From positions 2,929,972-2,993,971 of the forward strand of contig NZ_KB455575.1 of assembly GCF_000341735.1 (NCBI RefSeq): a stretch of DNA of 64,000 nucleotides, written 5' to 3'. Positions 26,765-35,890 of this stretch are shown one piece after another; the stretch's first letter is position 1; each line of letters begins with the position of its first letter. Origin of the DNA: Methylotuvimicrobium buryatense 5G. Lineage in GTDB: Bacteria; Pseudomonadota; Gammaproteobacteria; Methylococcales; Methylomonadaceae. The position numbers were made by a program, and so were the translations under genes. The notes beneath the pieces are model-generated. The model saw only the letters and a program-made list of their open reading frames with translations. It was not told where the DNA came from and did no database searches.

Positions 26765-27718
26765 GTGCTTCGCTTACTTAATTTGCTCGCCAATCTTTTT
26801 CCTTTTTGGGTCATTACCTGTAGCGGCTTAGCATTATTTTTTCCTGCTTGGTTTACTTGGTTCAGCGGTCCGATGATCGTTTGGGGCTTGGCTATTATCA
26901 TGATCGGCATGGGCATTACCCTAAGCTTCGAGGACTTCCGCCGGGTAACGCGCACGACTCGACCGGTTTTAATCGGTGTCGTTGCACAATTTCTCGTAAT
27001 GCCCCTTTTGGGTTGTGCCATAGCTTATGGATTTTCTCTCGATCCGCAATTGGCGGTCGGCCTGATACTGGTGGCATGCTGTCCCGGCGGCACCGCATCT
27101 AACGTGGTCAGCTACATTGCTCATGCCGATGTCGCGCTATCGGTATTGATGACGATGTGCTCTACATTCGCCGCCGTTGTCATGACACCGCTATTGACTC
27201 ACTGGCTAGCCGGAGCCTATGTGCCAGTGGATGCTTGGAGCTTATTCTTCAATACTCTACAAGTGGTGATTCTGCCGGTTTTGTCGGGTATGTTGTTGAA
27301 TCGTTATACGCCGCGATTGGTTCAGGCTGTAACACCTGTCGCACCGCTCGTTTCGGTGATCGTCATCGCTTTGATTTGCGCAAGCATCATTGGTGCAAAT
27401 GCAGGCACGATAAAGGATTCTGCTTTACCGTTATTGAGCTCGGTTGCTTTGTTGCATTTAGGCGGGTTTACAATCGGCTATGCAATGGCGCGTTTGATGA
27501 GGCTTGAAGAAAACGCAGCCCGCACAATTTCAATCGAGGTGGGCATGCAAAACTCCGGTTTAGGCGCGGTACTTGCTCAATCCAGCTTTGCACAAATGGC
27601 CCTGGCACCAATACCCTCGGCCATTTCGGCAAGTTTTCATTCGATTATCGGCAGTGTACTGGCGGCCTGGTGGCGTATAAGACGAATTAAGAAGATAGAT
27701 GAGAATAATGCCGAATGA
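26765..27718 (+). CDS. BASS-family (bile acid:sodium symporter-like) transporter
   Basis: 317 residues, ten hydrophobic segments. Family marks are GLAIIMIGMGITLSFEDFRR, LVACCPGGTASNVVSYIAHA with the conserved Pro-Gly-Gly and Asn, and IEVGMQNSGLGAVLAQSSF near the end. Bacterial members carry sodium-coupled organic anions such as pantoate or other carboxylates; the substrate cannot be assigned. The start is GTG without a strong ribosome-binding site. Monocistronic, flanked by MITEs. Confidence 0.88.
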   Translation: MLRLLNLLANLFPFWVITCSGLALFFPAWFTWFSGPMIVWGLAIIMIGMGITLSFEDFRRVTRTTRPVLIGVVAQFLVMPLLGCAIAYGFSLDPQLAVGLILVACCPGGTASNVVSYIAHADVALSVLMTMCSTFAAVVMTPLLTHWLAGAYVPVDAWSLFFNTLQVVILPVLSGMLLNRYTPRLVQAVTPVAPLVSVIVIALICASIIGANAGTIKDSALPLLSSVALLHLGGFTIGYAMARLMRLEENAARTISIEVGMQNSGLGAVLAQSSFAQMALAPIPSAISASFHSIIGSVLAAWWRIRRIKKIDENNAE

Positions 27719-27810
27719 ATTATTTGCTTTTTGCTCCTCGGCAATTTCCGAGTTACAAAAATGGTGCGAATGCAGAAAATGCATTACGTCACGGATGGCG
27801 CGTATTAGGG

Positions 27811-28093
27811 CATACCCTTTGCTTGTCAAATTTCGGTGCCGGGGTGTCCGTCAAAGGACGCCGTAAATACGTCCATGTAGCATCCATGCTATCAAAGCCT
27901 TTGCCGAGCAGCATTCCCCATAAGCGCCAAATTAGTGCCTTTACTATGGTGTATTTGTTGCTTTATTCGTCATATCGGCATGGATTGCCGATATTCAGGT
28001 TACATGAGTGTGAACTAAGCATTGCCACCCTGACCCTGGATTCCGCCAATCCCTGGCGGAATGACGCGTTTTTCCTTAAGTTGGCTTTATTTT
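27811..28093. repeat. truncated family B element interrupted by inverted family A copy 3
   Basis: Family B sequence (CATACCCTTTGCTTGTCAAA... GACGCCGTAAATACGTCCATG) runs from 27811 and ends abruptly at 27916, where family A begins in reverse orientation (CCCATAAGCGCCAA) and runs to about 28093. The missing half of family B does not resume, so a deletion followed or accompanied the insertion. The rest of the 590-bp gap before mlaA holds no gene. Confidence 0.7.
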
Positions 28094-28306
28094 GGCAGCC
28101 CCCAACATCATCGTCTAAGAGCCCTTTACTACACGCCATCTTTGGCGTTATGCAAACCCAACACCTAAATTCCATAGTCCATTGGCTATGAATAACAATC
28201 TTGGTAATTTAGGACTGGGTCTTTGCGGGCATACAGGCAATGAAATTTGACTGCAAAATGTATCTCAACAATCGCCTGCTTATGTAATTTTAATCAGCCT
28301 GTCGTA

Positions 28307-29125
28307 CTATTTATCGGCGGGACTATCCAATTGCAAGTGATGACTGGTATCTTCATCGTCAAAATAGCCGTCCAGATCATCGAACAAATCATCATGATCG
28401 TCCGGCGACATAACACCGTCCCTAACCAAGTATTCGCGGCGTTGGAAATAAGCGGTCTTGATGAACTCGTAACGATCGACTGCGGCTTCATCTAAAATCT
28501 TCTCCGAAGACAACAATCCTGCACGCTTATCGACACCCTCTATCGCATTGGCCGCAGTACTCGCTGCGCTAATCGCTGCTCCGGCAAACATTGTATAAGT
28601 CAACGGATCCATCAATGCATCGCCAACCAGACCGACTACACCTCTCGGAGAACCGGGGCCGATGAACGGCAGCACCAAATATGGACCGGTTGGTACTCCC
28701 CAATAACCGAGGGTCTGATCAAAATCTTCAATATTTTTGGGCAATTCGACTTCGCTTGCTACGTCGAAAAAGCCTCCCAAGCCTAATGTAGTATTAAGAA
28801 AGAAACGTCCGGTATCTTTTCCAGCCTGAGCCAATTTCAATTGAAAAATATCGTTGAGAACCACGCCAATATCGTCGATATTGCTAAAGAAATTGGTGAT
28901 CCCTTGACTGACCGGCTCAGGCGTCACGTACTCATAGCCCTTGGCGATTGGCTTCATGATGTAATGATCGAGATCTTCATTAAACGAATGTACGCTACGA
29001 TTCCAACCCTCCCATGGATCGTCCGGGTTGGCGGGAGTCGCAGCACAGCCGCTCAACAGGACCGTACATAACAAGCCTGCTGTTGTAAAAGTATGAGGCC
29101 CGGAGGCAAGTAGTTTAAGGCGCAT
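28307..29125 (-). CDS. mlaA: MlaA (VacJ) outer-membrane lipoprotein
   Basis: 272 residues. A lipoprotein signal with lipobox LLSGC near residue 28, then the VacJ core: DPWEGWNRSVHSFNEDLDHY, PVSQGITNFFSNIDDIGVVL, NTTLGLGGFFDVASEVELPK, YWGVPTGPYLVLPFIGPGSP. MlaA removes misplaced phospholipids from the outer leaflet of the outer membrane and passes them to the Mla pathway. The C-terminal tail is unusually acidic (DDHDDLFDDLDGYFDDEDTS). No other mla gene is in the window. Confidence 0.94.
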   Translation of the reverse strand: MRLKLLASGPHTFTTAGLLCTVLLSGCAATPANPDDPWEGWNRSVHSFNEDLDHYIMKPIAKGYEYVTPEPVSQGITNFFSNIDDIGVVLNDIFQLKLAQAGKDTGRFFLNTTLGLGGFFDVASEVELPKNIEDFDQTLGYWGVPTGPYLVLPFIGPGSPRGVVGLVGDALMDPLTYTMFAGAAISAASTAANAIEGVDKRAGLLSSEKILDEAAVDRYEFIKTAYFQRREYLVRDGVMSPDDHDDLFDDLDGYFDDEDTSHHLQLDSPADK

Positions 29126-30131
29126 AGTCTTCTTATTTAGTTATTCATTAAATAAATCGGCGTCATTTTAGCAGTAATTCCTAATTGTTATGAGTTCTTA
29201 TTGCTGATTCTGCCAACTGCTGACGATAAAAAAGAATAAATCCTGCTGTACCCCCCCGGATTGTCCAGTAAACAATGTTAATCAAGACCCGAAAGGCTGC
29301 GGCGTTAATCATCGAATATAGCGTTACGCAATCAATATTCAGTGCCGTTTCGCGCCTGAAATGATTCGGCAAAAACCATTACTCACTTTATATTCGAAAA
29401 ATTTATACCCATCGCACTTCAAATTTCGGCATTGACGCATGGAGGCGCCGGGGTGTTCGGCAAAGGCTTTGACAGCAGGGATGCTGTCACAGAGCCTACA
29501 TTGACGTATTCACCGCGTCTTTTGACGGACCCCCCGGCGCCGAAATTTGACCAGCAAAGGGTATACTAACTTTTTCGATCAAATAAAGAGTCAATCCCAA
29601 ATCGATGAGCACTAGCATAGCAGACTGAACTTACTATGAGCTTTCAATTTAACAAAGGTCATTATTCACCCCGTTTTAACAGTAATTCCCAGTTTGAGCA
29701 GTTTCGCCGATTTTAGGGTGTGGGGTATGCCTGTCGAGGAGCGCCGTAAACCCATCCATGGGGGCTTGGCGGCAGCTAAGCGCCAAGGATGGTGTGAATG
29801 CAGATTTTGCAGGAGCAAAAATCTGCCCCTGCTGCCGACATCCTCGCCAAGCATACCCCACCCCCTTTTTGATCTCCAAATTGGGAATTGCTGCCGTTTT
29901 AAATTCATAATCTAAACGACAACTTAGAATAACTTATACTTCACACAATCACATTTACGGTTTTTAGCACGCTCTATTCACTCTTGTTAACAATACTCCT
30001 CTCGTGCACATAGCTTGGTTACAACGTTAATCACAAAAGCAAAATAAAAGATACCTTATTCAATTATTTGACTCTAAAAGTGTTATGGACATAAGGTATA
30101 AATAAAATCACCAAAATTAGGAGATACACGA
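29126..30131. repeat. 1-kb gene-free gap with family B copy and an IS-derived MITE
   Basis: Bases 29404-29565 are a family B copy (TATACCC...GTATA). Bases 29680-29893 are a 214-bp MITE with ends CAGTAATTCCCAGTTT and AAATTGGGAATTGCTG, like the IS at 22249, flanked by a perfect 9-bp target duplication CCGTTTTAA (29671-29679 and 29894-29902). The rest, including the A+T-rich 200 bp before the antiporter gene, presumably holds that gene's promoter, which I cannot define. Confidence 0.8.
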
Positions 30132-31502
30132 ATGAATCGACAATGGCTTTGGTCTTTTATCTTTATTGCACTGCTCGCAGGCCCTGCTTTTGGCGCATCG
30201 CCGACGATAGACGGCAGCGATCCGATCGATGCCCGCAGTTTTTTATTCATCGCTATCTTACTTATCGGCGCAAAAACCTGCAGCCTAATCGAAAAAGTCG
30301 GGCAACCGGCTATTTTGGGCGAGTTGCTTTTAGGCCTTGCGCTCGGCAATCTAGGACTCATCGGCATCGAATTTTTCGAAGCAGTAAAGCTCGATCAGCA
30401 CATTTTGTTTTTCGCCGAACTGGGCGTGGTTATTCTCTTGTTTCAAATTGGTTTGGAATCCAATATCAGCGAGATGATGAAAGTCGGCCCCCGCGCTTTG
30501 CTGGTGGCGTTGATCGGTGTTGTCGTCCCGTTCGTGCTGGGCGCCTTCGTCGCGGGACCTTTGCTGATGCCGGGACTTGAACATCATGTTTATTTGATGA
30601 TCGGCGGTGCTCTGACGGCAACGTCAGTGGCTATCGCAGCCAGTATTTTCCGAGACATGAAGATGCTCGACTCTCAGGAGGCCAAAATTATTTTGGGCGC
30701 TGCGGTATTCGACGATGTCCTTGCATTGATCGCATTTTCGATCGTCATGGCGATCGGTACGGTCGGCAGCATCAGCTCGGGAGAAATCGCCGGCATTTTC
30801 GGCGAATCCTTCTTGTTTTTATTCGGCGCTGTGATTCTCGGTCACTATACGGCATCTCCGATCGGACATGCATTGTCCAAAATCAGTTCCGGCGTCGGTA
30901 TGAAATTCGGCTTAGCAGTCACTTTCTGCTTATGTTTCGCTTATTTCGCGCATGTTGCAGGACTTTCACCAATTATCGGGGCATTTGCAGCAGGCTTGGT
31001 GCTCGATCAAGTACATTTTCGTTTTTTCCATGACCCTGAAATCGTCACCGACTTAAAAGCTTGCGTGCAACACGAAACGGGAGAAATTAGAGACAATGTC
31101 ATGAAAGTCGTCGACATGCATGCCGAAAAGCATGTCGAGGATTTAATGAACCCGCTATATCACTTTTTTACGCCGATTTTCTTCGTGTTGACCGGTATGA
31201 GTGTAAAACTCGATACTTTATTCGACACGCAAACTTTATTGACCGCATTAATTCTGACCGTGGTAGCGGTCGTCGGTAAACTGGTTGCGGGTTTGGGTGC
31301 GGGCTCCGCTAAAAAAATGGTCGTCGGCATAGGCATGGTACCGCGCGGCGAGGTTGGATTAGTGTTTGCTATGGCCGGCCACACCGCCGGCATCTTACCT
31401 GCCGAAGTCTTTTCGGTGATCGTGCTGATGGTAATCATCACCACACTGATGACGCCGCCCTTGTTGTCTTATTTACTGAAAAAACACGTTGATAGTAATT
31501 GA
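30132..31502 (+). CDS. CPA2-family cation/proton antiporter (Kef/NapA type)
   Basis: 456 residues, about twelve membrane segments after an unusual N-terminal signal-like segment (1-22). Family marks: QPAILGELLLGLALGNLGLI, ILLFQIGLESN, ALTATSVAIAASIF, ILGAAVFDDVLALI (with the transport aspartates) and IIGAFAAGLVLD. It lacks the C-terminal TrkA-N domain of KefB/C, so it is more like NapA/GerN antiporters. A hydrophilic insert (about 305-340, ETGEIRDNVMKVVDMHAEKH) is not typical. The start is backed by AGGAG eight bases upstream. Probably Na+ or K+/H+ exchange. Confidence 0.9.
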   Translation: MNRQWLWSFIFIALLAGPAFGASPTIDGSDPIDARSFLFIAILLIGAKTCSLIEKVGQPAILGELLLGLALGNLGLIGIEFFEAVKLDQHILFFAELGVVILLFQIGLESNISEMMKVGPRALLVALIGVVVPFVLGAFVAGPLLMPGLEHHVYLMIGGALTATSVAIAASIFRDMKMLDSQEAKIILGAAVFDDVLALIAFSIVMAIGTVGSISSGEIAGIFGESFLFLFGAVILGHYTASPIGHALSKISSGVGMKFGLAVTFCLCFAYFAHVAGLSPIIGAFAAGLVLDQVHFRFFHDPEIVTDLKACVQHETGEIRDNVMKVVDMHAEKHVEDLMNPLYHFFTPIFFVLTGMSVKLDTLFDTQTLLTALILTVVAVVGKLVAGLGAGSAKKMVVGIGMVPRGEVGLVFAMAGHTAGILPAEVFSVIVLMVIITTLMTPPLLSYLLKKHVDSN

Positions 31503-32234
31503 TGGCACAGAGGCGCAGGGTAGGCTGTCGAAAAAAAAGCAAAATATCTTGGAAATTGTTGATGATCATAAGTTATAAAGCGCCAGTTATTTTCTCAAAA
31601 TCCATAAAACAGTCATTTTTGCTGATCTGAAAATCGGTAAATTTCGACAGCCTAGGCGCCACTGCCATTAAGTTAAGCCATCACAGAAATAAGTAATGCT
31701 TGCATCAGGCTCTAATGTACCTCAAAAGCTTGCCATCCATGGCACTGGATTCCGCCAGTCCATGGCGGAATGACGGGTTTCCGTTAACTTAAGGCAGTGC
31801 AGGGTCGCGGAAATTAAAAGAGCAGGATAGCAATGATGCAGGAATGCGGGTGTCTCGTTTACTACGAGAGAAGTCATGATGTCCGAGCTCTCGGGAAAGT
31901 CGGGCATAGGACTTGTGCAACAAGCTGCTGAATGTGGCTGTCACCCATTGAAAGCCACGTTGTATGAGTCGTTTTATAAATTCTCCGCGCCCCTGCGCGA
32001 TATTGCTTTTAATCCTAAAAAGAACAACTGAGCGCCTCAAACTACCGTTCGCCCTGAGCCCTTCGGCTGAGCCTTGTCGAAGGGTGAACGGTAGTTTGAG
32101 GCTTCACCAAGCCGGTGAAAGTGTTGTAGACCCTTCATGCTTCGACTTGGCTCAGCACGAACGGTCTACAACACATGCCAACTGCTCTTTTTAGGTTAAT
32201 TGACCGCCCGGCGCGCTGGTGCTATCTATAAAAA
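31503..32234. repeat. gene-free gap with three different palindromic elements
   Basis: 31521-31654: a 134-bp MITE-like element with perfect 13-bp ends TAGGCTGTCGAAA/TTTCGACAGCCTA. 31660-31799: family C, CACTGCCATTAAGTTAA ... TTAACTTAAGGCAGTG. 32043-32185: two palindromes of the CGTTCGCCCTGAGCCC / CTTGTCGAAGGGTGAACG kind. I see no gene in the remainder. Confidence 0.75.
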
Positions 32235-32723
32235 TCAATCATCCTCGGCCTTGATGATTTTACCGGTTCCTGCGTCGACTTCGACTTCCATTTCGCGTCC
32301 ATCCGCCATTTTTATTTCGAATTCATAGACCGCAAAACCGTCGGTATTGATTTCATATTCCACTTCGCTGATCGTGCCCGGATAGGCTTCTAGCGCTATT
32401 TTTCGGGCCTGCGCTTCGTCGATTTTCTTCAAGGCCGCAAAAGCCGGATGATCGGCGCTCGACAATTCTTGTTCTTTTTCGAAAATATTGCCGGTTTTAT
32501 CGCATTTAAACTCCCACTTAGCGCCGTCAGCCGATTTTGCCTTGATCTTGTAATACTCGACGCCTTTTTTGTTTTTAAACTTCATTTTGACAATCGGGTC
32601 TTGCGTTACTTCGCCGACAGCTTTCCGACAGGCGTCGAAGCCCGTATTGTCTTGTGCAACGGCTGCTGTGCCGAATAAACCCAGCAAGGCACTCAAACAA
32701 ATAATTTTATAATTATGGTTCAT
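32235..32723 (-). CDS. periplasmic PepSY-domain protein
   Basis: 162 residues. A signal peptide (1-23, ending AAVAQ) and two PepSY-like repeats: one around 35-90 (DACRKAVGEVTQDPIVKMKF ... FKCDKTGNIFEKEQEL) and one at 95-160 (DEAQARKIALEAYPGTISEV ... EVDAGTGKIIKAEDD). PepSY domains bind and restrain proteases or act as sensors; the partner is unknown. A GAGGT ribosome-binding site precedes the ATG. Monocistronic. Confidence 0.85.
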   Translation of the reverse strand: MNHNYKIICLSALLGLFGTAAVAQDNTGFDACRKAVGEVTQDPIVKMKFKNKKGVEYYKIKAKSADGAKWEFKCDKTGNIFEKEQELSSADHPAFAALKKIDEAQARKIALEAYPGTISEVEYEINTDGFAVYEFEIKMADGREMEVEVDAGTGKIIKAEDD

Positions 32724-33241
32724 GATAGATAGACCTCATTAATTAACATAAAAAGTTGAAGGGGCATCAACCGTAGAGGGTACGTACCTGATAGCATAGT
32801 CTAGGCTTTCCGCTATACCCCAAGCCTCAAAAAAGGTACGCGATGCATACCTACCTGGCTATCGAAGCCGCTAACGCTCAAGCAACAATGGCCTTTCTGC
32901 TGTTTCCCAAGCTCCTGCTTGGGAAACCAATACGTGAAGCTCTAGCTTCGCGATACCAGTGAAAAAGAAGCTAATATTCTTTCGCTTGCAGCAATTACAG
33001 CGAAGAAAAGCCCAATCGCTCCAGTAGGTTTCGGGAAGCCAGTGCTTCCGGCTTTTACTTCCCAAGTTAGGGCTTGGGAAGTAGCGAAATTAAAAGTTTC
33101 CGTTAACTTAATGACAGTGACGGCACGGAGCGTGGGAACAATGACAAAGTCATTGTGTTTTCGGCATTAGTTAGGCGGCCTTATCGGCCGTCTTTATCTT
33201 ACACAGTCAATCTTAGCTGTCGCAACTTTAAAAAATCACCG
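32724..33241. other. gene-free gap with hairpins
   Basis: No gene is visible. Several inverted pairs occur: TTTCCCAAGC...GCTTGGGAAAC (about 32905-32930), CTTCCCAAG...CTTGGGAAG (about 33058-33082), and GAAGCTCTAGCTTCG. They look like further dispersed palindromes. GCGGCC-TTAT-CGGCCG at about 33174-33190 may act as a terminator for the TonB receptor gene. Confidence 0.45.
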
Positions 33242-35455
33242 TTAGAAAGTCCACTTCACACCGCCCATCATTTGAAACCCCTGGCCCGGGTGAATACCAT
33301 CTACACGGCTGGCTATAAATTTTTTGTCGCTCAGATTATAGCCGTTCATAAATACATTGACGTTTTTGACAACTTGATAATTTGCCGAGACATTGAAAAC
33401 CGTATAACCGGGAATAATGCCTTCTTGTCCGTTCGCATTCTCTTCTCGGGTATTTTCAATGTCGACATATTGCTGACTAACGCTTTGAATACCAAAACGT
33501 ATATCTAGACCCCAAGGCGTTTCGACACCGACATTGGCGTTGATTAAATGCTCCGGTGCATAAGGTAAACGATTATCTCTAACGATCCCCGCCCTGGCTT
33601 CGTTACTGGCAAAATATGCATCGAGATAGGTGTAAGACGTTGTTAAATAATAATTATAATCGGTACCAAATAATTGATTGGAATCCAAACGAAAACCGGT
33701 TTCCACCCCTTGGTGTACAGTTTCGCCGACATTGACAAATCGAGTATCTTCGACCGTTATGTCTTCCACAATTTGATTTTCAAAATCGATTCGGAAATAG
33801 GTCATTTCCAGATTAACACCCGGTGTAGGCGAGGTTCGAACACCGGCTTCGTAATTCAAACTTAATTCGGGCTCTACTTGGCTAAGGATATTTTTCGTCG
33901 GATCGACGAAATCACCGATTCTGCCTGGCGCGAAACCTCGATGAACCCCGGCAAATAGCGTGGTGTTATCTATGCCATTATAGGTCACGCCAACGCCAGG
34001 AAGGGCTTCCGTCCTAACTAAACTTTCCGTGGCTCCGTCGATATTGTTGATATTGTCTTGATAATAATGCTCGACACGAACCCCCGGCGTTACGGTAAAG
34101 TCGCCGAGAAAGAAGCGATTTTGTGCGAAAAATGATAGCGCTTGGGTTTCTAATGAATTGTCTTGGTAACGATTTCGTCCGTGATTGTTGTTTTCCCTGC
34201 CTTGAGTGGTATCTCTCGGCCCGGCATTACCGACATAACGTTCGCGGTCGGCCCATTCAAAATGCCCGCGTATACCCAGCGTGGTTTCGCTCTGTAGGCC
34301 GAATGCGTCATGCATGAACACCAGCTTGGGTTCTATGCCAAACACATTGTAGGTCCTGGGCCGCTGTTCATTCCCGCAGGTCGGCGCCACATCGGCGGAG
34401 ATCGGTTCGCGTCGATTAGCACAGTTATTCATTTGCGAGGAATCGTTAGCCTGCCGAATCGACTCCCGGAACATATGATTTCCGTAGATATTGGTGCTGA
34501 ATTGCATCGTATCGGAAATATCGAATTCATAGAGCGCTTGCCCTGCATAACGGCGCACTTCGAAACTATCGTTCCGTAACGGATTGGTGCGCTGGTTGCG
34601 TCGGTACATTTCGCTGGTTAGGCCGGCCTCGCCCATATCCGCATCTTCATGAGTCAATATCCCTTTTAGCATCAGACGTTGACGGTCATCGATTTTAATC
34701 AAGGCTTTGAGCGCCAAATCATCCACTTCTTGATGTTGGCCACTGCGGTTGCCGTCCGATTCCTGCCGAATGTAATCCAAAGACAGGCCGACATTATCGA
34801 GCGTGCCGCCCAATCTTAAGTGAGTATCGTAATAGCCGTTATTGCCGCCGGCCGCCGAAATCGATCCGCCAAACTCCTCAGGAATCGGCGCACTAACAAA
34901 ATTGACCGCGCCGCCGACAGTTTGCGGCCCGTACATGATTTGTCCGGAACCTTTCAAGACTTCGATACGATCAATACGTTTATTGGTTGGGATGTAGTGA
35001 TTACTGGGATCGCTATAAGGCGCCAATTGTATCGGCGCACCATCTTCCAGTAATTGCGTGCGAACCGATCGCCTTGGATCCAATCCTCGTATGCCTAAAT
35101 TAAAACGCCGTCCCAACACGTCCTCGTCAACGATGTGAATACCCGGAATGGTGCGCAATGCATCCTTCGTCGACAATGGACCTTGCCGATCGAGTGTCGT
35201 TTTATCGATGACGAAGCCGGAGCCAGGAATATGCTCTAATTGCGAAGGTTCTTCACCGATAATTTCCAGAGGAGGCAGTTTTACGGCCGGTGGACGATCA
35301 TCTACTTTAGCCGCATTAGCATTCACGGCGGCCAACACGGCTACCGTCATTAAGCACATGCGGAACGGCGCTATTTGGCCTTGCCCGCTACCCGTCGCAT
35401 TCTGATTAGATTCGATTTTTATTATAGAAGTTAAAGACATTGCGCTACCACTCAT
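33242..35455 (-). CDS. TonB-dependent outer-membrane receptor, FecA-like
   Basis: 737 residues. Signal region (about 30-50), plug domain with PPLEIIGEEPSQLEHIPGSG and the characteristic IPGIHIVDEDVLGRRFNLGI, RGLDPRRS, and IDRIEVLKGSGQIMYGPQTV, then a 22-strand barrel ending GFQMMGGVKWTF. Resembles iron(III)-dicitrate/siderophore receptors without an STN signalling domain. Two possible starts, 35455 and 35440; neither has a clear ribosome-binding site. A 101-bp tract of 7-bp tandem repeats begins 99 bp upstream. Substrate unproven. Confidence 0.92.
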   Translation of the reverse strand: MSGSAMSLTSIIKIESNQNATGSGQGQIAPFRMCLMTVAVLAAVNANAAKVDDRPPAVKLPPLEIIGEEPSQLEHIPGSGFVIDKTTLDRQGPLSTKDALRTIPGIHIVDEDVLGRRFNLGIRGLDPRRSVRTQLLEDGAPIQLAPYSDPSNHYIPTNKRIDRIEVLKGSGQIMYGPQTVGGAVNFVSAPIPEEFGGSISAAGGNNGYYDTHLRLGGTLDNVGLSLDYIRQESDGNRSGQHQEVDDLALKALIKIDDRQRLMLKGILTHEDADMGEAGLTSEMYRRNQRTNPLRNDSFEVRRYAGQALYEFDISDTMQFSTNIYGNHMFRESIRQANDSSQMNNCANRREPISADVAPTCGNEQRPRTYNVFGIEPKLVFMHDAFGLQSETTLGIRGHFEWADRERYVGNAGPRDTTQGRENNNHGRNRYQDNSLETQALSFFAQNRFFLGDFTVTPGVRVEHYYQDNINNIDGATESLVRTEALPGVGVTYNGIDNTTLFAGVHRGFAPGRIGDFVDPTKNILSQVEPELSLNYEAGVRTSPTPGVNLEMTYFRIDFENQIVEDITVEDTRFVNVGETVHQGVETGFRLDSNQLFGTDYNYYLTTSYTYLDAYFASNEARAGIVRDNRLPYAPEHLINANVGVETPWGLDIRFGIQSVSQQYVDIENTREENANGQEGIIPGYTVFNVSANYQVVKNVNVFMNGYNLSDKKFIASRVDGIHPGQGFQMMGGVKWTF

Positions 35456-35553
35456 AAGCCACTTTTTTGAAAGCGGCCATTTTAGTGAGCGTTATCCCTT
35501 TTACCTATAGGAAAAACTCCTGAATTTTTTTGTTGGGGAACTTTTGTGCAGTG

Positions 35554-35654
35554 AGCGGTTAGCGGTTAGCGGTTAGCGGTTAGCGGTTAGCGGTTAGCGG
35601 TTAGCGGTTAGCGGTTAGCGGTTAGCGGTTAGCGGTTAGCGGTTAGCGGTTAGC
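35554..35654. repeat. heptanucleotide tandem repeat, about 14.4 copies of AGCGGTT
   Basis: 101 bases of perfect AGCGGTT (read leftward: GCTAACC family) without interruption. It lies 99-199 bp upstream of the TonB receptor start, in the likely promoter region. A related partial motif (TAACCGCTAAC) recurs at about 35874-35885. Perfect short tandem arrays slip during replication, so copy number is probably variable. It has no spacers and is not a CRISPR. Confidence 0.95.
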
Positions 35655-35701
35655 TGGATTGTGAGGCATGTTATACGCTTGTCTAGCACTATTTTCTACT
35701 T

Positions 35702-35843
35702 CACAGCCATCAAGTTAAGCCATCATAGAAATAAGGAATGTTTGCATTCAGGCTCTAATGTAGCTCAAAAGCTTGCCATCCATGGCACTGGATTCCGCCA
35801 GTCCATGGCGGAATGACGGGTTTCCGTTAACTTAATGGCAGTG
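35702..35843. repeat. family C palindromic element
   Basis: About 142 bp, ends CACAGCCATCAAGTTAAG and CTTAATGGCAGTG, inner CATTCCGCC/GGCGGAATG type arms (GATTCCGCCAGTCCATGGCG). Nearly the same as 31660-31799 and 55938-56078. Confidence 0.8.
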
Positions 35844-35890
35844 AACATGTGCTTACTGCTCACTGCTTACCATTAACCGCTAACTAAACC

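Noticed and set aside
35554-35654. Tandem array considered as a CRISPR or telomere-like tract
   Set aside because: It is a plain 7-bp tandem repeat with no spacers, and no cas gene lies nearby. The chromosome context is ordinary, so a telomere reading is unwarranted.
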